DNA from: Halobacteriales archaeon YIM A00010 | Lineage (GTDB): Archaea > Halobacteriota > Halobacteria > Halobacteriales > Haloarculaceae | Length of the DNA: 64,000 bases | Assembly (NCBI GenBank): GCA_025041175.1 | Contig: JAKCFJ010000002.1 | Span: forward strand, 372,001 to 436,000 | Direction of reading: 5' to 3' | Program-made: the position numbers and the translations under genes | Part shown: positions 17,418 through 26,871 of the stretch, piece after piece | How positions within the stretch are numbered: the first letter of the stretch is position 1 | Layout of the letters: each line of letters starts with the position of its first letter | Notes under the pieces: generated by a model | What the model was told of the DNA's origin: nothing | Database searches by the model: none | Seen by the model: only the letters and a program-made list of their open reading frames with translations

Positions 17418-19127
17418 ATGACACACGACAGACGCACGTTTTTGCGTGCGATCGCAGCCGGGAGTATTGCAAGCACCGTGCTCGGTGGGACTGCCACGGG
17501 GACAACGCCCGCCGAGGGCGGTGAAACGTTCGATCGATCGTCCTTCCACGGCGGCGACGGCTTCGCCACGATGGGGCCGTGGCTCGAGGACGGAGTCGAC
17601 GTGTACACGATCACGGAACCGACGCGGGAGGCCGTCGAAGCAGCGTTCACCGCGAGCGGTTCGCGCGTGGTCGTTTTCGAGACCAGCGGCACCATCGATC
17701 TGGGCAACGAGAGGTTGGCGATTACGGAGGATAACTGTTGGGTAGCGGGGCAGACCGCACCCTCGCCGGGAATCACCTTCATCAAGGGGATGGTGCAGGT
17801 GGATGCCGACAACTGCGTCGTCCAGCACGTTCGGTCGCGGATCGGTCCGGGTGACGGGTCGATCCAGAGTAACGACGCGATCAACACCCAGGACGACACC
17901 CAGAACAACGTGCTCGACCACGTGACGGCCTCGTGGGGCGTCGACGAGTGTCTCTCGGTGGGGTACGACACCCAGGACACGACCGTCACCAACTGCCTCG
18001 CTTACGAGGGACTGTGGGATCCCTACGGCGACGGCGCCGACCACAACTACGGCACGCTCATCGGTGACGGCGCGTCGAACGTCACGTTCGCTGGCAACGT
18101 CTGGGCCAAGATACGCGGTCGCGTGCCGCGGCTCAAAAGCGACACCGAGACCGTTATCGTCAACAATCTCGCGTACTTCTTCGACGAATCGGCTAACATC
18201 GACAGTTCGGCGGTCACCAGCTTCGTCGGCAACGGCTACACGGGGCTGACCGACACCGGCGACCAGATCCTCGAAGGAAGCCCGACGGCGTACTACACGG
18301 ACAACTACACCGCCGACCCGCCGCTCGAGGACACCGACTTCGCCGGCACCGACAGCGAGAGCTCGCCACCGCTGTGGCCGAGCGGTCTCAGCGAGATCCC
18401 CGCCGGCGATGTCGAGAGCCACAACCTCGCAACCGCCGGCGCACGACCGGCCGACCGCACCGACAACGACCAGCGAATCGTCAGCGAGATCGCCAATCGC
18501 GCCGGTAACGACCGCCTCGACAATCCCTACGACTACTGGGTTGGCCACCACGACGAGGTCGGCGGCTATCCCGCGCTCTCTGAGAACACCCACTCCCTCT
18601 CTGTGCCCGACAGCGGGCTTCGTGAGTGGCTCGAAGGATGGGCACAAGCCGTCGAAGAGGGCGGCTCGCCGCCCGACAACGGTGGCAACGGTGGTCCGAT
18701 CTCGACGGGGACCTACGAGATCGTAAACGTCAACAGCGGTCAGTTGCTTGAGGTCGCCAACGCCTCGACAGAGGACGGCGCGAACGTCCAACAGTGGCCC
18801 GCGAACGGGCACTCGACACAGCAATGGTACGTCGAAGAGGTCGCCGACGGCGAGTACCGACTGGTGAACGAAAACAGTGGTCAGTTGCTCGAGGTCGCCA
18901 ACGCCTCGACGGAGGACGGCACGAACGTTCGCCAATACTCGGACACCGGCTGCAGCTGCCAGCGTTGGTATATAAACGACGAGGAGGATGGCGTGTACAC
19001 GCTCGAGGCCGTTCACAGCAACAAGCTCGCCGATGTCGAGGGAACCTCGACAGAGGACGGCGCGAACGTCCTCCAGTGGCCAGACACCGGTAGCGGAAAC
19101 CAGCGATGGACGTTCGAATCGATGTGA
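17418..19127 (+). CDS. Tat-exported PL1-type pectate lyase with C-terminal ricin-type (CBM13) lectin domain
   Basis: 569 residues. MTHDRRTFLRAIAAG is a twin-arginine signal. The catalytic beta-helix (about 35-425) shares VVFETSGTIDL, AGQTAPSPGI, LDHVTASWGVDE and VPRLK (catalytic Arg) with the lyase at 12100, but lacks that protein's DUF1349 and FnIII domains. A Gly/Asn-rich linker (SPPDNGGNGG) leads to a beta-trefoil from about 431 to the end: three repeats each with a GQLLEV- or NKLADV-type strand and a QRW/QQW motif, typical of family 13 carbohydrate binding. Probably an extracellular polygalacturonan lyase held on its substrate by the lectin. Confidence 0.93.
   Translation: MTHDRRTFLRAIAAGSIASTVLGGTATGTTPAEGGETFDRSSFHGGDGFATMGPWLEDGVDVYTITEPTREAVEAAFTASGSRVVVFETSGTIDLGNERLAITEDNCWVAGQTAPSPGITFIKGMVQVDADNCVVQHVRSRIGPGDGSIQSNDAINTQDDTQNNVLDHVTASWGVDECLSVGYDTQDTTVTNCLAYEGLWDPYGDGADHNYGTLIGDGASNVTFAGNVWAKIRGRVPRLKSDTETVIVNNLAYFFDESANIDSSAVTSFVGNGYTGLTDTGDQILEGSPTAYYTDNYTADPPLEDTDFAGTDSESSPPLWPSGLSEIPAGDVESHNLATAGARPADRTDNDQRIVSEIANRAGNDRLDNPYDYWVGHHDEVGGYPALSENTHSLSVPDSGLREWLEGWAQAVEEGGSPPDNGGNGGPISTGTYEIVNVNSGQLLEVANASTEDGANVQQWPANGHSTQQWYVEEVADGEYRLVNENSGQLLEVANASTEDGTNVRQYSDTGCSCQRWYINDEEDGVYTLEAVHSNKLADVEGTSTEDGANVLQWPDTGSGNQRWTFESM
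18738..18920 (+). repeat. Internal DNA repeat in the ricin domain
   Basis: The 42-base segments 18738-18779 and 18879-18920 differ at only two or three positions, encoding the repeated GQLLEVANASTEDG strand. A shorter related unit follows near 19030-19065. This points to recent duplication of trefoil units. Confidence 0.7.
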
Positions 19128-19631
19128 CACGCGAATCGACGTAGACAGCGACCCAGCGCCCGAAACGCCCTGCGGCACAATCACTACCCCACGCCGTGCT
19201 CGCACCCAGTGGTCGGACGACCGGAAAGTGAACGATGGAGGACAACAGGCAGATTGATCGGACGACTATACGGAGGTAGAGCGATGACAGCACAAGGGGA
19301 TTTTCAGCAGCACCTCGATCGCCTCCGTCGAACGTCTTCCCGGGAGTACGATGGATAGACCGGATCGGCATTCGTGTCGTGGCAAGACGCTGTGCGACGG
19401 GAACTAGCGACAGACGAATGTCCGACGATACCGGACAGTACCCCCCGTCCCCGCCAGGGCGTCCGACGATACCGGACAGGGGCGCGGGCTGTTCCGGTCG
19501 ATTCGATCGCGTCGGCTCTCCCGTGGTCCGATCGGAGACGCCGCGCGCCGCTCTTCAGTATCGTCGAACGCCCTGCACACTGCTACTATTGCCCACGCTT
19601 AAGTAGTTACGGTGCTGTTACACGAGTCACC
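19128..19631. other. Long intergenic region with a 19-base repeat before the second IclR gene
   Basis: About 500 bases with no supported gene. The only clear structure is GTCCGACGATACCGGACAG, present twice (19420-19438 and 19461-19479). A CTTAAGT box near 19600 drives the gene at 19632. Confidence 0.6.
19420..19479. repeat. Two exact 19-base repeats, each a hyphenated palindrome (TCCG-N5-ACCGGA)
   Basis: Copies start 41 bases apart (19420 and 19461). Each has TGTCCG- or GTCCG-type and CGGAC-type arms. Related TCCG-N5-ACCGGA sites occur at 33209, 33321 and, one base off, 37006. Likely operator-like rather than coding. Confidence 0.55.
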
Positions 19632-20393
19632 ATGTCAAAATCGACTCCTATCCCGGTGAAGGCAGTCGGTGTGAGTTTCGAAGTCGTCAGCGCGCTCCAA
19701 CAGCTGGGAGTGGCCGGCGTCGGGGAGCTGGCAACCCACCTGGAGACGCCAAAGAGCACGATCCACGACCACCTCCGGACGCTCGAGGAACTGGAGCTGG
19801 TCGTCAACGACAACGGCCGGTACCGGATCGGAACGAAGTTCCTCGAGTTCGGTGGATACGCTCGACAGCGGATGAAGATCTACGAGGTGGCTCGCCCGGA
19901 GATCGTGAAGCTGGCCGAGCGGACCGGCGAGCACGCCAACCTCATGATCGAAGAGCACGGACAGGGCGTGTTCCTCTTCAAATCCGAAGGAACCGACGCG
20001 GTCCAACTCGATACGTACAACGGCTACCGGGTCCCGCTCCAGACGACCGCGATGGGAAAAGCCATCCTCGCCCACCTTCCGGAGGAACGGGTCCGAGCTG
20101 TGCTCGATTGCCACGGGATGCCACAAATAACCGACACCACCATCACCTCCGAGACGGAGCTGTTCGAGGAACTCGAACAGATCCGAAAACAGGGCTACGC
20201 GCGGGACCGAGAGGAGCGGGTCAGGGGGATGCGGTGTGTCGGAGCCCCGGTCCTCAAGGATGGAACGGTGTTGGGAGCGATCAGCGTCTCGGGACCGAAA
20301 AGCCGTATGCAGGGCCAGCGCTTTGACACCGAAATCCCGAACCACGTGCTCAGAACCGCGAACGTCATCGAGGTGAACATGGCCTACGCGTGA
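19632..20393 (+). CDS. IclR-family transcriptional regulator
   Basis: 253 residues: winged HTH at about 12-60 (GVGELATHLETPKSTIHDHLRTL), then the effector-binding domain (TTAMGKAILAHLPEE, GMRCVGAPVL, GAISVSGPKSR). ATG 19632 is selected over longer readings because MSKSTPIPVKAV immediately precedes the HTH and a TATA-like CTTAAGT lies about 27 bases upstream. It sits between the ricin-domain lyase and the oligosaccharide transporter operon, so it is a good candidate regulator of either, possibly via the repeated sites at 19420-19479. Confidence 0.9.
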   Translation: MSKSTPIPVKAVGVSFEVVSALQQLGVAGVGELATHLETPKSTIHDHLRTLEELELVVNDNGRYRIGTKFLEFGGYARQRMKIYEVARPEIVKLAERTGEHANLMIEEHGQGVFLFKSEGTDAVQLDTYNGYRVPLQTTAMGKAILAHLPEERVRAVLDCHGMPQITDTTITSETELFEELEQIRKQGYARDREERVRGMRCVGAPVLKDGTVLGAISVSGPKSRMQGQRFDTEIPNHVLRTANVIEVNMAYA

Positions 20394-20418
20394 CCGACCA
20401 GCCCGGCGCGATCGGTGT

Positions 20419-20643
20419 TCATCCGAGCGCGTGCCAGAGCGCGGACGCTCCATAAACCACGAGCGTCCCGACGATCATCGAGAGTCCCCACAGGCCGAGC
20501 AGGCCACTGATTTCGCCCGTGGCGACGAATCCGCCGAGAGCGACCAGTACGATGCCGATCCCCATCACGACCCACGAGAGCGGGCGTCCGGGGATCGAAT
20601 CGGTCACAGCGCGGGCGTCGCGGTCGCTCGTTTCAGGAGTCAT
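20419..20643 (-). CDS. Small two-helix membrane protein, unknown function
   Basis: 74 residues with two Gly-rich transmembrane helices (about 23-42 and 46-70). It follows the transporter ATPase gene by 50 bases on the same strand and may be a last operon member. I do not recognise the family. Confidence 0.6.
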   Translation of the reverse strand: MTPETSDRDARAVTDSIPGRPLSWVVMGIGIVLVALGGFVATGEISGLLGLWGLSMIVGTLVVYGASALWHALG

Positions 20644-20693
20644 CGGTCCTCGCCTCCGGCGTCGGTGTGTACATCGTCTTCCATCTCTCGCGT

Positions 20694-21746
20694 TCAGTCA
20701 TGCAACGGCTCACTCTCCCAGTACTCGTGGCTCTCGTCGCTCCGGAAGCACTGACTGTCGTGGTCGGGACCGACGGCGTACGGTTCGGGGTGGGACTCAC
20801 GGCACGCTTCCCGCGCATTCGGACACCGCGTGTGGAAGCGACAACCCGCCGGCGGGTTCGTCGGGTCGGGCACGTCGATCTCCCTGATCGGCACGTCCTC
20901 CTCGCGCTCCTCGTACAGCTCCGGCGTCGCCCACTTCAACACCTTCGTATAGGGGTGTTGGGGGTTCTCGAGGATCTCCTCGACCGGTCCGATCTCGACG
21001 ATCTCGCCCAGATACATCACGGCGATCCGGCCGCCGGCTTGCTGTGCGATGTAGCGGGCGTTCGAGAGATCGTGGGAGATGAACAGAAACGACGTGTCAA
21101 ACACCGACTGCAGGTCGAGCATGATGTCCATCATCTCGACGCGCAGCGACACGTCGAGCGCGCTGATCGCCTCGTCAGCGAGGATCATATCGGGATTCAG
21201 CAGGAGCGCCCTGACCAGCACGACCCGCTGTTGCTCGCCACCTGAGAGCTGGTGTGGATACCGGTTCACGAAATCTTCGGGCGGCGACATGCCGACGTGT
21301 TCGAGCAGCGTGAGAATGCGTTCCTCGCGCTCCTCGTAGCCCAGCTCCGGCTGCCACTTCTTGAGCGGCAGCATCAGCGATGTGAGCACGCGCTGATTGG
21401 GGTTGAGCGCGCTGCCGGGATCCTGGTGGATGATCTGGAGCGAGCGGCGGATCTCCTCGAACGGGATCCGGACCGCACCGCGGTCCTTGCGGGCGTCCCA
21501 GACGTCTTGGCCCCGGTAGGAGACGGAGCCGCTGGTCGGGCGTTGGGAACCGATAGCGGCCTTCCCAAGCGTCGATTTGCCACAGCCGCTCTCCCCGATC
21601 AGCGCCACAACGTCGTTCTCGCCGACATCGAGGGAAACGTCGTCGACCGCCCGGACCGGCTGCTCGTTCGACAGGAGATCGAGCGTCCCGCCGGAGCTGT
21701 TGAACTCGACGGTCACGCCGTCCATCGAGAGGAGCGGCTCACTCAT
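20694..21746 (-). CDS. Oligopeptide/oligosaccharide ABC transporter ATP-binding protein (DppF/OppF type)
   Basis: 350 residues. Walker A GESGCGKSTL, Q-loop region, signature LSGGEQQRV, Walker B MILADE, and the C-terminal oligo_HPY extension with PAGCRFHTRCPNA, typical of this subfamily (Fe-S-like cysteines). ATG 21746 is chosen because it lies in ATGAGTGA, overlapping the stop of the upstream ATPase gene, a translationally coupled arrangement also used elsewhere in this operon. Powers import through the permeases at 22892-24893. Confidence 0.93.
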   Translation of the reverse strand: MSEPLLSMDGVTVEFNSSGGTLDLLSNEQPVRAVDDVSLDVGENDVVALIGESGCGKSTLGKAAIGSQRPTSGSVSYRGQDVWDARKDRGAVRIPFEEIRRSLQIIHQDPGSALNPNQRVLTSLMLPLKKWQPELGYEEREERILTLLEHVGMSPPEDFVNRYPHQLSGGEQQRVVLVRALLLNPDMILADEAISALDVSLRVEMMDIMLDLQSVFDTSFLFISHDLSNARYIAQQAGGRIAVMYLGEIVEIGPVEEILENPQHPYTKVLKWATPELYEEREEDVPIREIDVPDPTNPPAGCRFHTRCPNAREACRESHPEPYAVGPDHDSQCFRSDESHEYWESEPLHD

Positions 21747-22767
21747 CGATGACACCCCGTGGCCTGTTTCGGATCGTGATCTCGTCCGGCACGTCCGCGT
21801 GGTAGTGACAGGACGCCTCGTGGTTCGCTCGAACGTCCATCAGTCCGGGTTCGGTAGCGCGACACTGCTCGTCGGCCATCGGACAGCGCGGGTGGTACGA
21901 ACAGCCCGAGATGTACTCGACCGGGTCGGGCTTGGTCCCCTCGATCGTTTGAATCTCCTCGGGCGGCGTCGTAAGGTCCGGCGTCGTCGAAAGCAGTGCC
22001 CGCGTGTAGGGGTGTCCACTGTGGTGGAGCAGCTCCTGCGTCCCGGCGATCTCGACGAAATCAAACGCGTACATCACCGCCATCCTGTCCGCGATCTTCG
22101 TCAACAGCGGCAGGTCGTGAGTGATGAACACCAGCGTGAGTTCGAACGTCGCCTGGATCTCCCGAAGGAGGTTGATGATCGACCGCTGCATGAGCAGATC
22201 CAGCGCCGCGGTCGGTTCATCGAGGATCAGCACCTCCGGCTCGAGGATGAGACTCAGCGCGATGAGCGCGCGCTGTCGCATTCCACCCGAGAGCTCGTGT
22301 GGATACGACTCAAACACGCGGTCGGGATCCAAATACAGCTGTTCGAGGATCCCAGTCCCGCGCTCCATGCCCGCCGGAACGTCGTAGCCGTGGTCTTGCA
22401 ACGTCTCCCGGAAGTGCTCGCGGATCGACATCACGGGGTTGAACGAGGTCATCGCCCCCTGGAACACCATTGCGATCTGCTCCCACCGGAACCGGCGCAG
22501 CGCTTCGGGATCGAGATCCAGCACCGAGACCGGATCGCCGTTTTCGGGATGGTAGATCACCTCGCCGGACGCTCCGCCCGGCTCGGGGATCGCGTCGAGC
22601 AACGACAGCGCGACCATCGACTTGCCGCTCCCGCTCTCACCGACGATGCCCAGGGTTTCCTCGCGGTACACGTCGAGATCGACGTTTCTGACGACGTTCG
22701 ACTCGCCGCGCTCGACGTCGAACGTGACTTCGAGGTCGCGGATCTCGATGGCAACGTCGTCGGTCAT
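21739..22767 (-). CDS. Oligopeptide/oligosaccharide ABC transporter ATP-binding protein (DppD/OppD type)
   Basis: 342 residues. Walker A GESGSGKS, signature LSGGMRQR, Walker B LILDEPTAALD, and the C-terminal oligo_HPY motif (SGCSYHPRCPMA). Partner of the following ATPase. Between this gene and the permease gene upstream lies a 101-base inverted-repeat element (22792-22892), so the operon is interrupted but not broken. Confidence 0.93.
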   Translation of the reverse strand: MTDDVAIEIRDLEVTFDVERGESNVVRNVDLDVYREETLGIVGESGSGKSMVALSLLDAIPEPGGASGEVIYHPENGDPVSVLDLDPEALRRFRWEQIAMVFQGAMTSFNPVMSIREHFRETLQDHGYDVPAGMERGTGILEQLYLDPDRVFESYPHELSGGMRQRALIALSLILEPEVLILDEPTAALDLLMQRSIINLLREIQATFELTLVFITHDLPLLTKIADRMAVMYAFDFVEIAGTQELLHHSGHPYTRALLSTTPDLTTPPEEIQTIEGTKPDPVEYISGCSYHPRCPMADEQCRATEPGLMDVRANHEASCHYHADVPDEITIRNRPRGVIDE

Positions 22768-22791
22768 CGTCGATCACCCGTCGCAGTACTC

Positions 22792-22892
22792 ATACTGTCG
22801 GACAGAGGTGATTGACTATCGGATGCTGATGAACCGCTAGACAGCAGCTGGATGGTCCGTCGGAATCCGTCCGTGGCTCTGTCCGACAGTAT
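22792..22892 (-). mobile_element. MITE-like element copy A (101 bp)
   Basis: Perfect 16-base terminal inverted repeats ATACTGTCGGACAGAG / CTCTGTCCGACAGTAT around about 69 bases with no coding capacity. Same family as 39081-39181 (complementary orientation) and 52603-52696. It lies inside the transporter operon, and its last base is part of the permease stop codon. No clear target duplication is visible. Confidence 0.85.
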
Positions 22893-23881
22893 CATCCAGC
22901 CACCTCCTCGTCCTCGTCGATCGTTTCCGCGTGGCGTGCCTGGAGACGCACGTTGAAGATAGCGTCCATCGCTTGTGAGAGCAACACGAACGCGAACGAC
23001 ATCAGTATGATGGTAATCATCGGGAACACGAGCCAGGGAAGCAACTCCGACCGCGTCAGCGCGTTCTCCTGGTAGGCGAGGTTCATGAGCACACCCCAGT
23101 TGTACGTCGTGAACGGAAGAATGCCCAGGAAGTACAGCGCCACCGACTCGAAGATCACGCGCCGGGAGGTCAGCGCCGCGTTGACGAGGATGAACGGCAT
23201 GAGTTGGCCGGCCACGTCCCGCCGGAGTATCGACGGCGTTGGAAGCCCCATGATCCGCGAGGCCTCGACGTAGCTCTCCTCGCGGATGCTGAGCACCTGC
23301 GACCGCACCGTCCGGGCGAGTCCCGGCCACATGTCGATTCCGAGAAACACGCCGACGACGAAAGGGTTCGTCGGCTGGAAGATCGCCGTGATGACGATGA
23401 TGAGCGGCAGTCCCGGGATCGTGATGATCATGTCCGCCAGCATCATCAACAGCGCGTCGACCCAGGTCCCCCGCATGAACCCCGAGAGCAGACCGACGAC
23501 CGCCGCCACGCCGACAGCGACGATGGCCCCCGCGAAGATCATCCGGAACATGTCCGGCGTCGCGTGGATGATCTGGTCGAGGATGGACCGTCCATACAGG
23601 TCGGTGCCCAGCGGATACGCCACGTGCTGGAACGGTGCTTCCAGCTTGGGATGGTCCCCCGAGGACGGTTTCTTCGCCAGCCAGACGCCGACCGTCCCCA
23701 TGAGAGCGTAGAGCACGAGAATCCCCCCAGCCACGACGGCGCGCCAGTCGTGGAGTGCGATCCGGAGCGGAGCCAGCACCGTCACGTCGAGCGTGCGTTT
23801 CAGTCGCGCCGACCGGGACGGCGGTTCCCGGTCAGCGTCGTCGAACAGTTCCTCGAAGTCGAGTTCGTCCGTGTCACTCAT
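22892..23881 (-). CDS. ABC transporter permease (DppC/OppC type)
   Basis: 329 residues. A charged cytoplasmic N-terminus, one helix (about 50-70), then the five-helix binding-protein-dependent transport domain with the EAA-like loop SYVEASRIMGLPTPSILRRDV. ATG 23881 is embedded in ATGAGTGA overlapping the upstream permease stop, so it is preferred over 23890. The stop codon TGA uses the terminal base of a MITE-like element. Confidence 0.92.
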   Translation of the reverse strand: MSDTDELDFEELFDDADREPPSRSARLKRTLDVTVLAPLRIALHDWRAVVAGGILVLYALMGTVGVWLAKKPSSGDHPKLEAPFQHVAYPLGTDLYGRSILDQIIHATPDMFRMIFAGAIVAVGVAAVVGLLSGFMRGTWVDALLMMLADMIITIPGLPLIIVITAIFQPTNPFVVGVFLGIDMWPGLARTVRSQVLSIREESYVEASRIMGLPTPSILRRDVAGQLMPFILVNAALTSRRVIFESVALYFLGILPFTTYNWGVLMNLAYQENALTRSELLPWLVFPMITIILMSFAFVLLSQAMDAIFNVRLQARHAETIDEDEEVAG

Positions 23882-24893
23882 TCGATTCACCCGTCGAGAT
23901 GCGCGGATCGATGTACCCGTAGGTGAGATCCGCGAGGTAGATGGCGATCAGCGTGATCGTCGTGAACACGAGCAGCGTCCCCATCAACAGGGGGTAGTCG
24001 TGTAAGAGAACGGCGTCGTACAGCAGCTTGCCCATTCCGTTGTACGCGAAGATCTCCTCGACAACGACCGTGCTCGACAGCACACCGGCGATCCCGATCA
24101 TAAACTGGGTGTACAGCGGTAGCACCGAGTTCCGACCGACGTACTGCATTGCAACGCGAGAGCGCCGCAGGCCACGGAGCTCTGCCACGCGGACGTAGTC
24201 GTCGCCGAGCACACGGATCGCGTTGCCCCGCATGGTGAGCGCGCCGCCCGTCGCAAGGATCCCCATCGAGACCACCGGCAGCACGGCGTGCCGAACGACG
24301 CTGCCCATGTACTCCAGCGTGAATCCGGGATCGACGAACGTCCCATACCGGCCGTTGATCGGGAACAGGGAGTATTTGATGCCCAGAACGTAGACGAGGA
24401 CGATCGCAAAGATGTAGTACGGCACCGAGTTGAGAAGGATCACTCCCGTCGAGGACACCGAGTCAAACAGGGAGCGTTCCTTATACGCCATCGCTGCCCC
24501 GAGAAACAGGCTCACCGCGTAGCCCATGGTGAGCGCGTAGACCCCGATAAACATGGTCCATGGAGCACGCTGGAGGATCAGGTCCAACACCGGCTCACCC
24601 TGGTAGATCGAGGTGCCCATGTCCCCCTCGACGAGCAGCGAGTGGAGGTAGTTGTAGTACTGGACGTGGAGCGGTTGGTCCGGATTGACGTTCGCGTAGT
24701 GTTCGACCATCTCGTTCAGGAGGTCGAGGCTCACCGATCCCCCGACATCCCCCGACTCGGCCAGGATCATCGCGCGCATCGCCTCGGCCGGTCCGCCCGG
24801 CATCGCCTGGTAGAGCACGAACGTGAGCGTCACGGTCGCGAAAAACGTGAAGACCATCTGGCCCGTGCGTTTCAGGACGTATCGTGGATGCAT
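23874..24893 (-). CDS. ABC transporter permease (DppB/OppB type)
   Basis: 339 residues, six predicted helices. It begins with MHPRYVLKRTGQMVFTFFATVTLTFVLY, the typical N-terminal helix, has the QAMPGGP motif, and the cytoplasmic loop DDYVRVAELRGLRRSRVAMQ equivalent to the EAA motif. It begins three bases after the binding-protein gene stop, and its 3' end overlaps the next permease. One operon with 20694-26714. Confidence 0.93.
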   Translation of the reverse strand: MHPRYVLKRTGQMVFTFFATVTLTFVLYQAMPGGPAEAMRAMILAESGDVGGSVSLDLLNEMVEHYANVNPDQPLHVQYYNYLHSLLVEGDMGTSIYQGEPVLDLILQRAPWTMFIGVYALTMGYAVSLFLGAAMAYKERSLFDSVSSTGVILLNSVPYYIFAIVLVYVLGIKYSLFPINGRYGTFVDPGFTLEYMGSVVRHAVLPVVSMGILATGGALTMRGNAIRVLGDDYVRVAELRGLRRSRVAMQYVGRNSVLPLYTQFMIGIAGVLSSTVVVEEIFAYNGMGKLLYDAVLLHDYPLLMGTLLVFTTITLIAIYLADLTYGYIDPRISTGESNE

Positions 24894-24896
24894 GTG

Positions 24897-26714
24897 TTAC
24901 TCGGCGCGGTCGATCCAGCCGTGCATAAGCGCGGTTTCACCGGGTCGATCCATGTCGAGTTTGACGTTCTCCTCGTCACCTGATGGGAAGTCGTACGCTT
25001 CGACGTCGCCCCACGAACCGCTGCGTTCCTCGATCCAGAGCAGATTTGGCAGATCGAAGTTGAACCACTGGACGAGCGTCCGCGTCATCTCTCGCACCTC
25101 GTCTTCGGAGCCTGCCACCGGGAGATCCGCCATGAGCTGGGCCGGCTCGATGGTGACGCCGTCGCCCTGGATCTCGCTCGCCCCGACCTCCGAGGGAATC
25201 TCGAGTTCGAACGGGATGCCCGTGACACCCGTCTCCGCGTCGCTGCTCGGATCGCCCACCTCGACGCCGTAGAAGTCGTTCGAGTAATACGAGGTCGGAT
25301 GCCATAGGGCAGCCGCAACGTGCCAAATCCACCACATGTCGTGGTCGTACTGCTCCAGGGTCTGGTAGTAGTCGGTCGATCCGACGGTCGTCACGTCCAT
25401 CCCGAAGCCGAACGCTTCGAGCTGATCGCTGACGACGACGCCCACGGAGGACTGGAACTGGCCGTCGTTGGTCAGGAAGCTGAATTCGACGGGGGTCCCG
25501 TTCCCGTCGAGCCACGAGCCGTCTTCCCGCGTGTAGCCCGCCCCCTCCAACAGGTCGACAGCCCCCGACTCGTCGGCCTCGATGGGGTACTCGATCAACT
25601 GGTCGACCCAGCCCTCACCGAGATATTTCTCGTGGATCGACGACCGGAGACCGGTTTGTACCGCCGGCGGATCGCCGACGAGACCGGCCTCCACCGCGGC
25701 GTCGACTATCGGGCCGAGATCTAACGCGTGCGCGATCGCCCGCCGGACCGGACGCTTGGCCAGGTGTTCGTTCTTCCAGTTGAACGCGATCTTCTGCGTT
25801 CTGAACCACTCTATTTCCTTCCAGTTCTGGAGGTTGTCCGGGTAGTCGCCCCGGTCGACTTCACCGATCAGCCCCTCGGGGTACATATCGATCTCGTCGT
25901 TGACCTCCATTGCGCGGAGGTTCTCCGTTGCAATCTCGGAGATGAGGCGCACGCGCTCGACGTTCGTTTGCTCCGCGAGCGGGTGGTCCTCGTACAGCTC
26001 GAAAGCCGTATCGCTGTTGCTCCAATCGACGACCTCGTAGGGTCCGTTGCCCAGGCCCTCTTCTGATAGCTGATCGATCGGGATCTGGAACTCGCGCAGC
26101 TCGTCGATGACAGTGTCCCGTTCGTTCTGTGTCGTCGCGTCTTGGAGCCGTTCGAGATACTCCCCGTAGATCCAGCGTGGTGTGGTCAGCTTCCCGAAGG
26201 TCTGGTCGGTGAGATCCGCCCGCATCAGGTTGGGCGTCACATCCCCTTTGAACGTCCGCTCGATGGTGTAGTCGTCGACCAGAACGTTCTCCTTGATATC
26301 CGACGCCTCCGGATCCTGCAGCCGACGGATCTCTAGATACGTCCAGTAGTCTTCGGCCGTGAGATCGTCGCCGCTCCACCACGAGTAGTTCTCGGGAAAC
26401 TCGATCACGAGCGTGCTTCCGTCGACCGAAAGGCTCTCGGGCAGATCCGGCCAGACGTTTCCTTTGACGTCGCCTTTGGCGATGTAGTGGTGGGTCTGAT
26501 CCTGAATGCTGTGTGCGAAGTTCGACTGCCGGAAGATGTTGAACTGGACCTCCGTGGGCGATCGGCCGAACGCGTAGACGAACTCCTCGTCGTCGCCGCT
26601 CCCACCGCCCAAACAGCCCGCCAGACCTGCGATTCCGGCTGCGCCCGCCACAGCCATGAACTCTCTTCGGCGAAGCCTCTCTACCCCCCCTGCGTTCCGG
26701 TGTTGGGATGTCAT
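24897..26714 (-). CDS. Family 5 ABC transporter substrate-binding lipoprotein
   Basis: 605 residues. RLRRREFMAVAGAAG (twin arginine) then the lipobox LAGC at about 34; the rest is an SBP_bac_5 fold. First gene of the operon with two permeases and two ATPases. It is only distantly similar to the two binding proteins at the left edge, so the locus has at least two ligand specificities. In hyperthermophiles and Halobacteria dipeptide-type binding proteins often bind oligosaccharides; given the pectin genes on both sides, a pectic oligosaccharide is the probable ligand. Confidence 0.92.
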   Translation of the reverse strand: MTSQHRNAGGVERLRRREFMAVAGAAGIAGLAGCLGGGSGDDEEFVYAFGRSPTEVQFNIFRQSNFAHSIQDQTHHYIAKGDVKGNVWPDLPESLSVDGSTLVIEFPENYSWWSGDDLTAEDYWTYLEIRRLQDPEASDIKENVLVDDYTIERTFKGDVTPNLMRADLTDQTFGKLTTPRWIYGEYLERLQDATTQNERDTVIDELREFQIPIDQLSEEGLGNGPYEVVDWSNSDTAFELYEDHPLAEQTNVERVRLISEIATENLRAMEVNDEIDMYPEGLIGEVDRGDYPDNLQNWKEIEWFRTQKIAFNWKNEHLAKRPVRRAIAHALDLGPIVDAAVEAGLVGDPPAVQTGLRSSIHEKYLGEGWVDQLIEYPIEADESGAVDLLEGAGYTREDGSWLDGNGTPVEFSFLTNDGQFQSSVGVVVSDQLEAFGFGMDVTTVGSTDYYQTLEQYDHDMWWIWHVAAALWHPTSYYSNDFYGVEVGDPSSDAETGVTGIPFELEIPSEVGASEIQGDGVTIEPAQLMADLPVAGSEDEVREMTRTLVQWFNFDLPNLLWIEERSGSWGDVEAYDFPSGDEENVKLDMDRPGETALMHGWIDRAE

Positions 26715-26871
26715 AAACTACCGTCTGTCAATGTTCACGGTGAGGCCCACATAAATCCTTTCATTGGGTGAGATCCGGCTCCCACTGCCCCGGCCGGGAT
26801 CCCCCGGGCCTTACCCCGATCGCTCGACTGGGAATCGAAAGCTTTGCACCCACAGCGATGAAGACTCGCGT

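Noticed and set aside
19374-19631. In-frame extension of the second IclR gene by 86 codons
   Set aside because: The translation is Arg/Pro-rich, contains the palindromic repeats, and the TATA box is just before ATG 19632.
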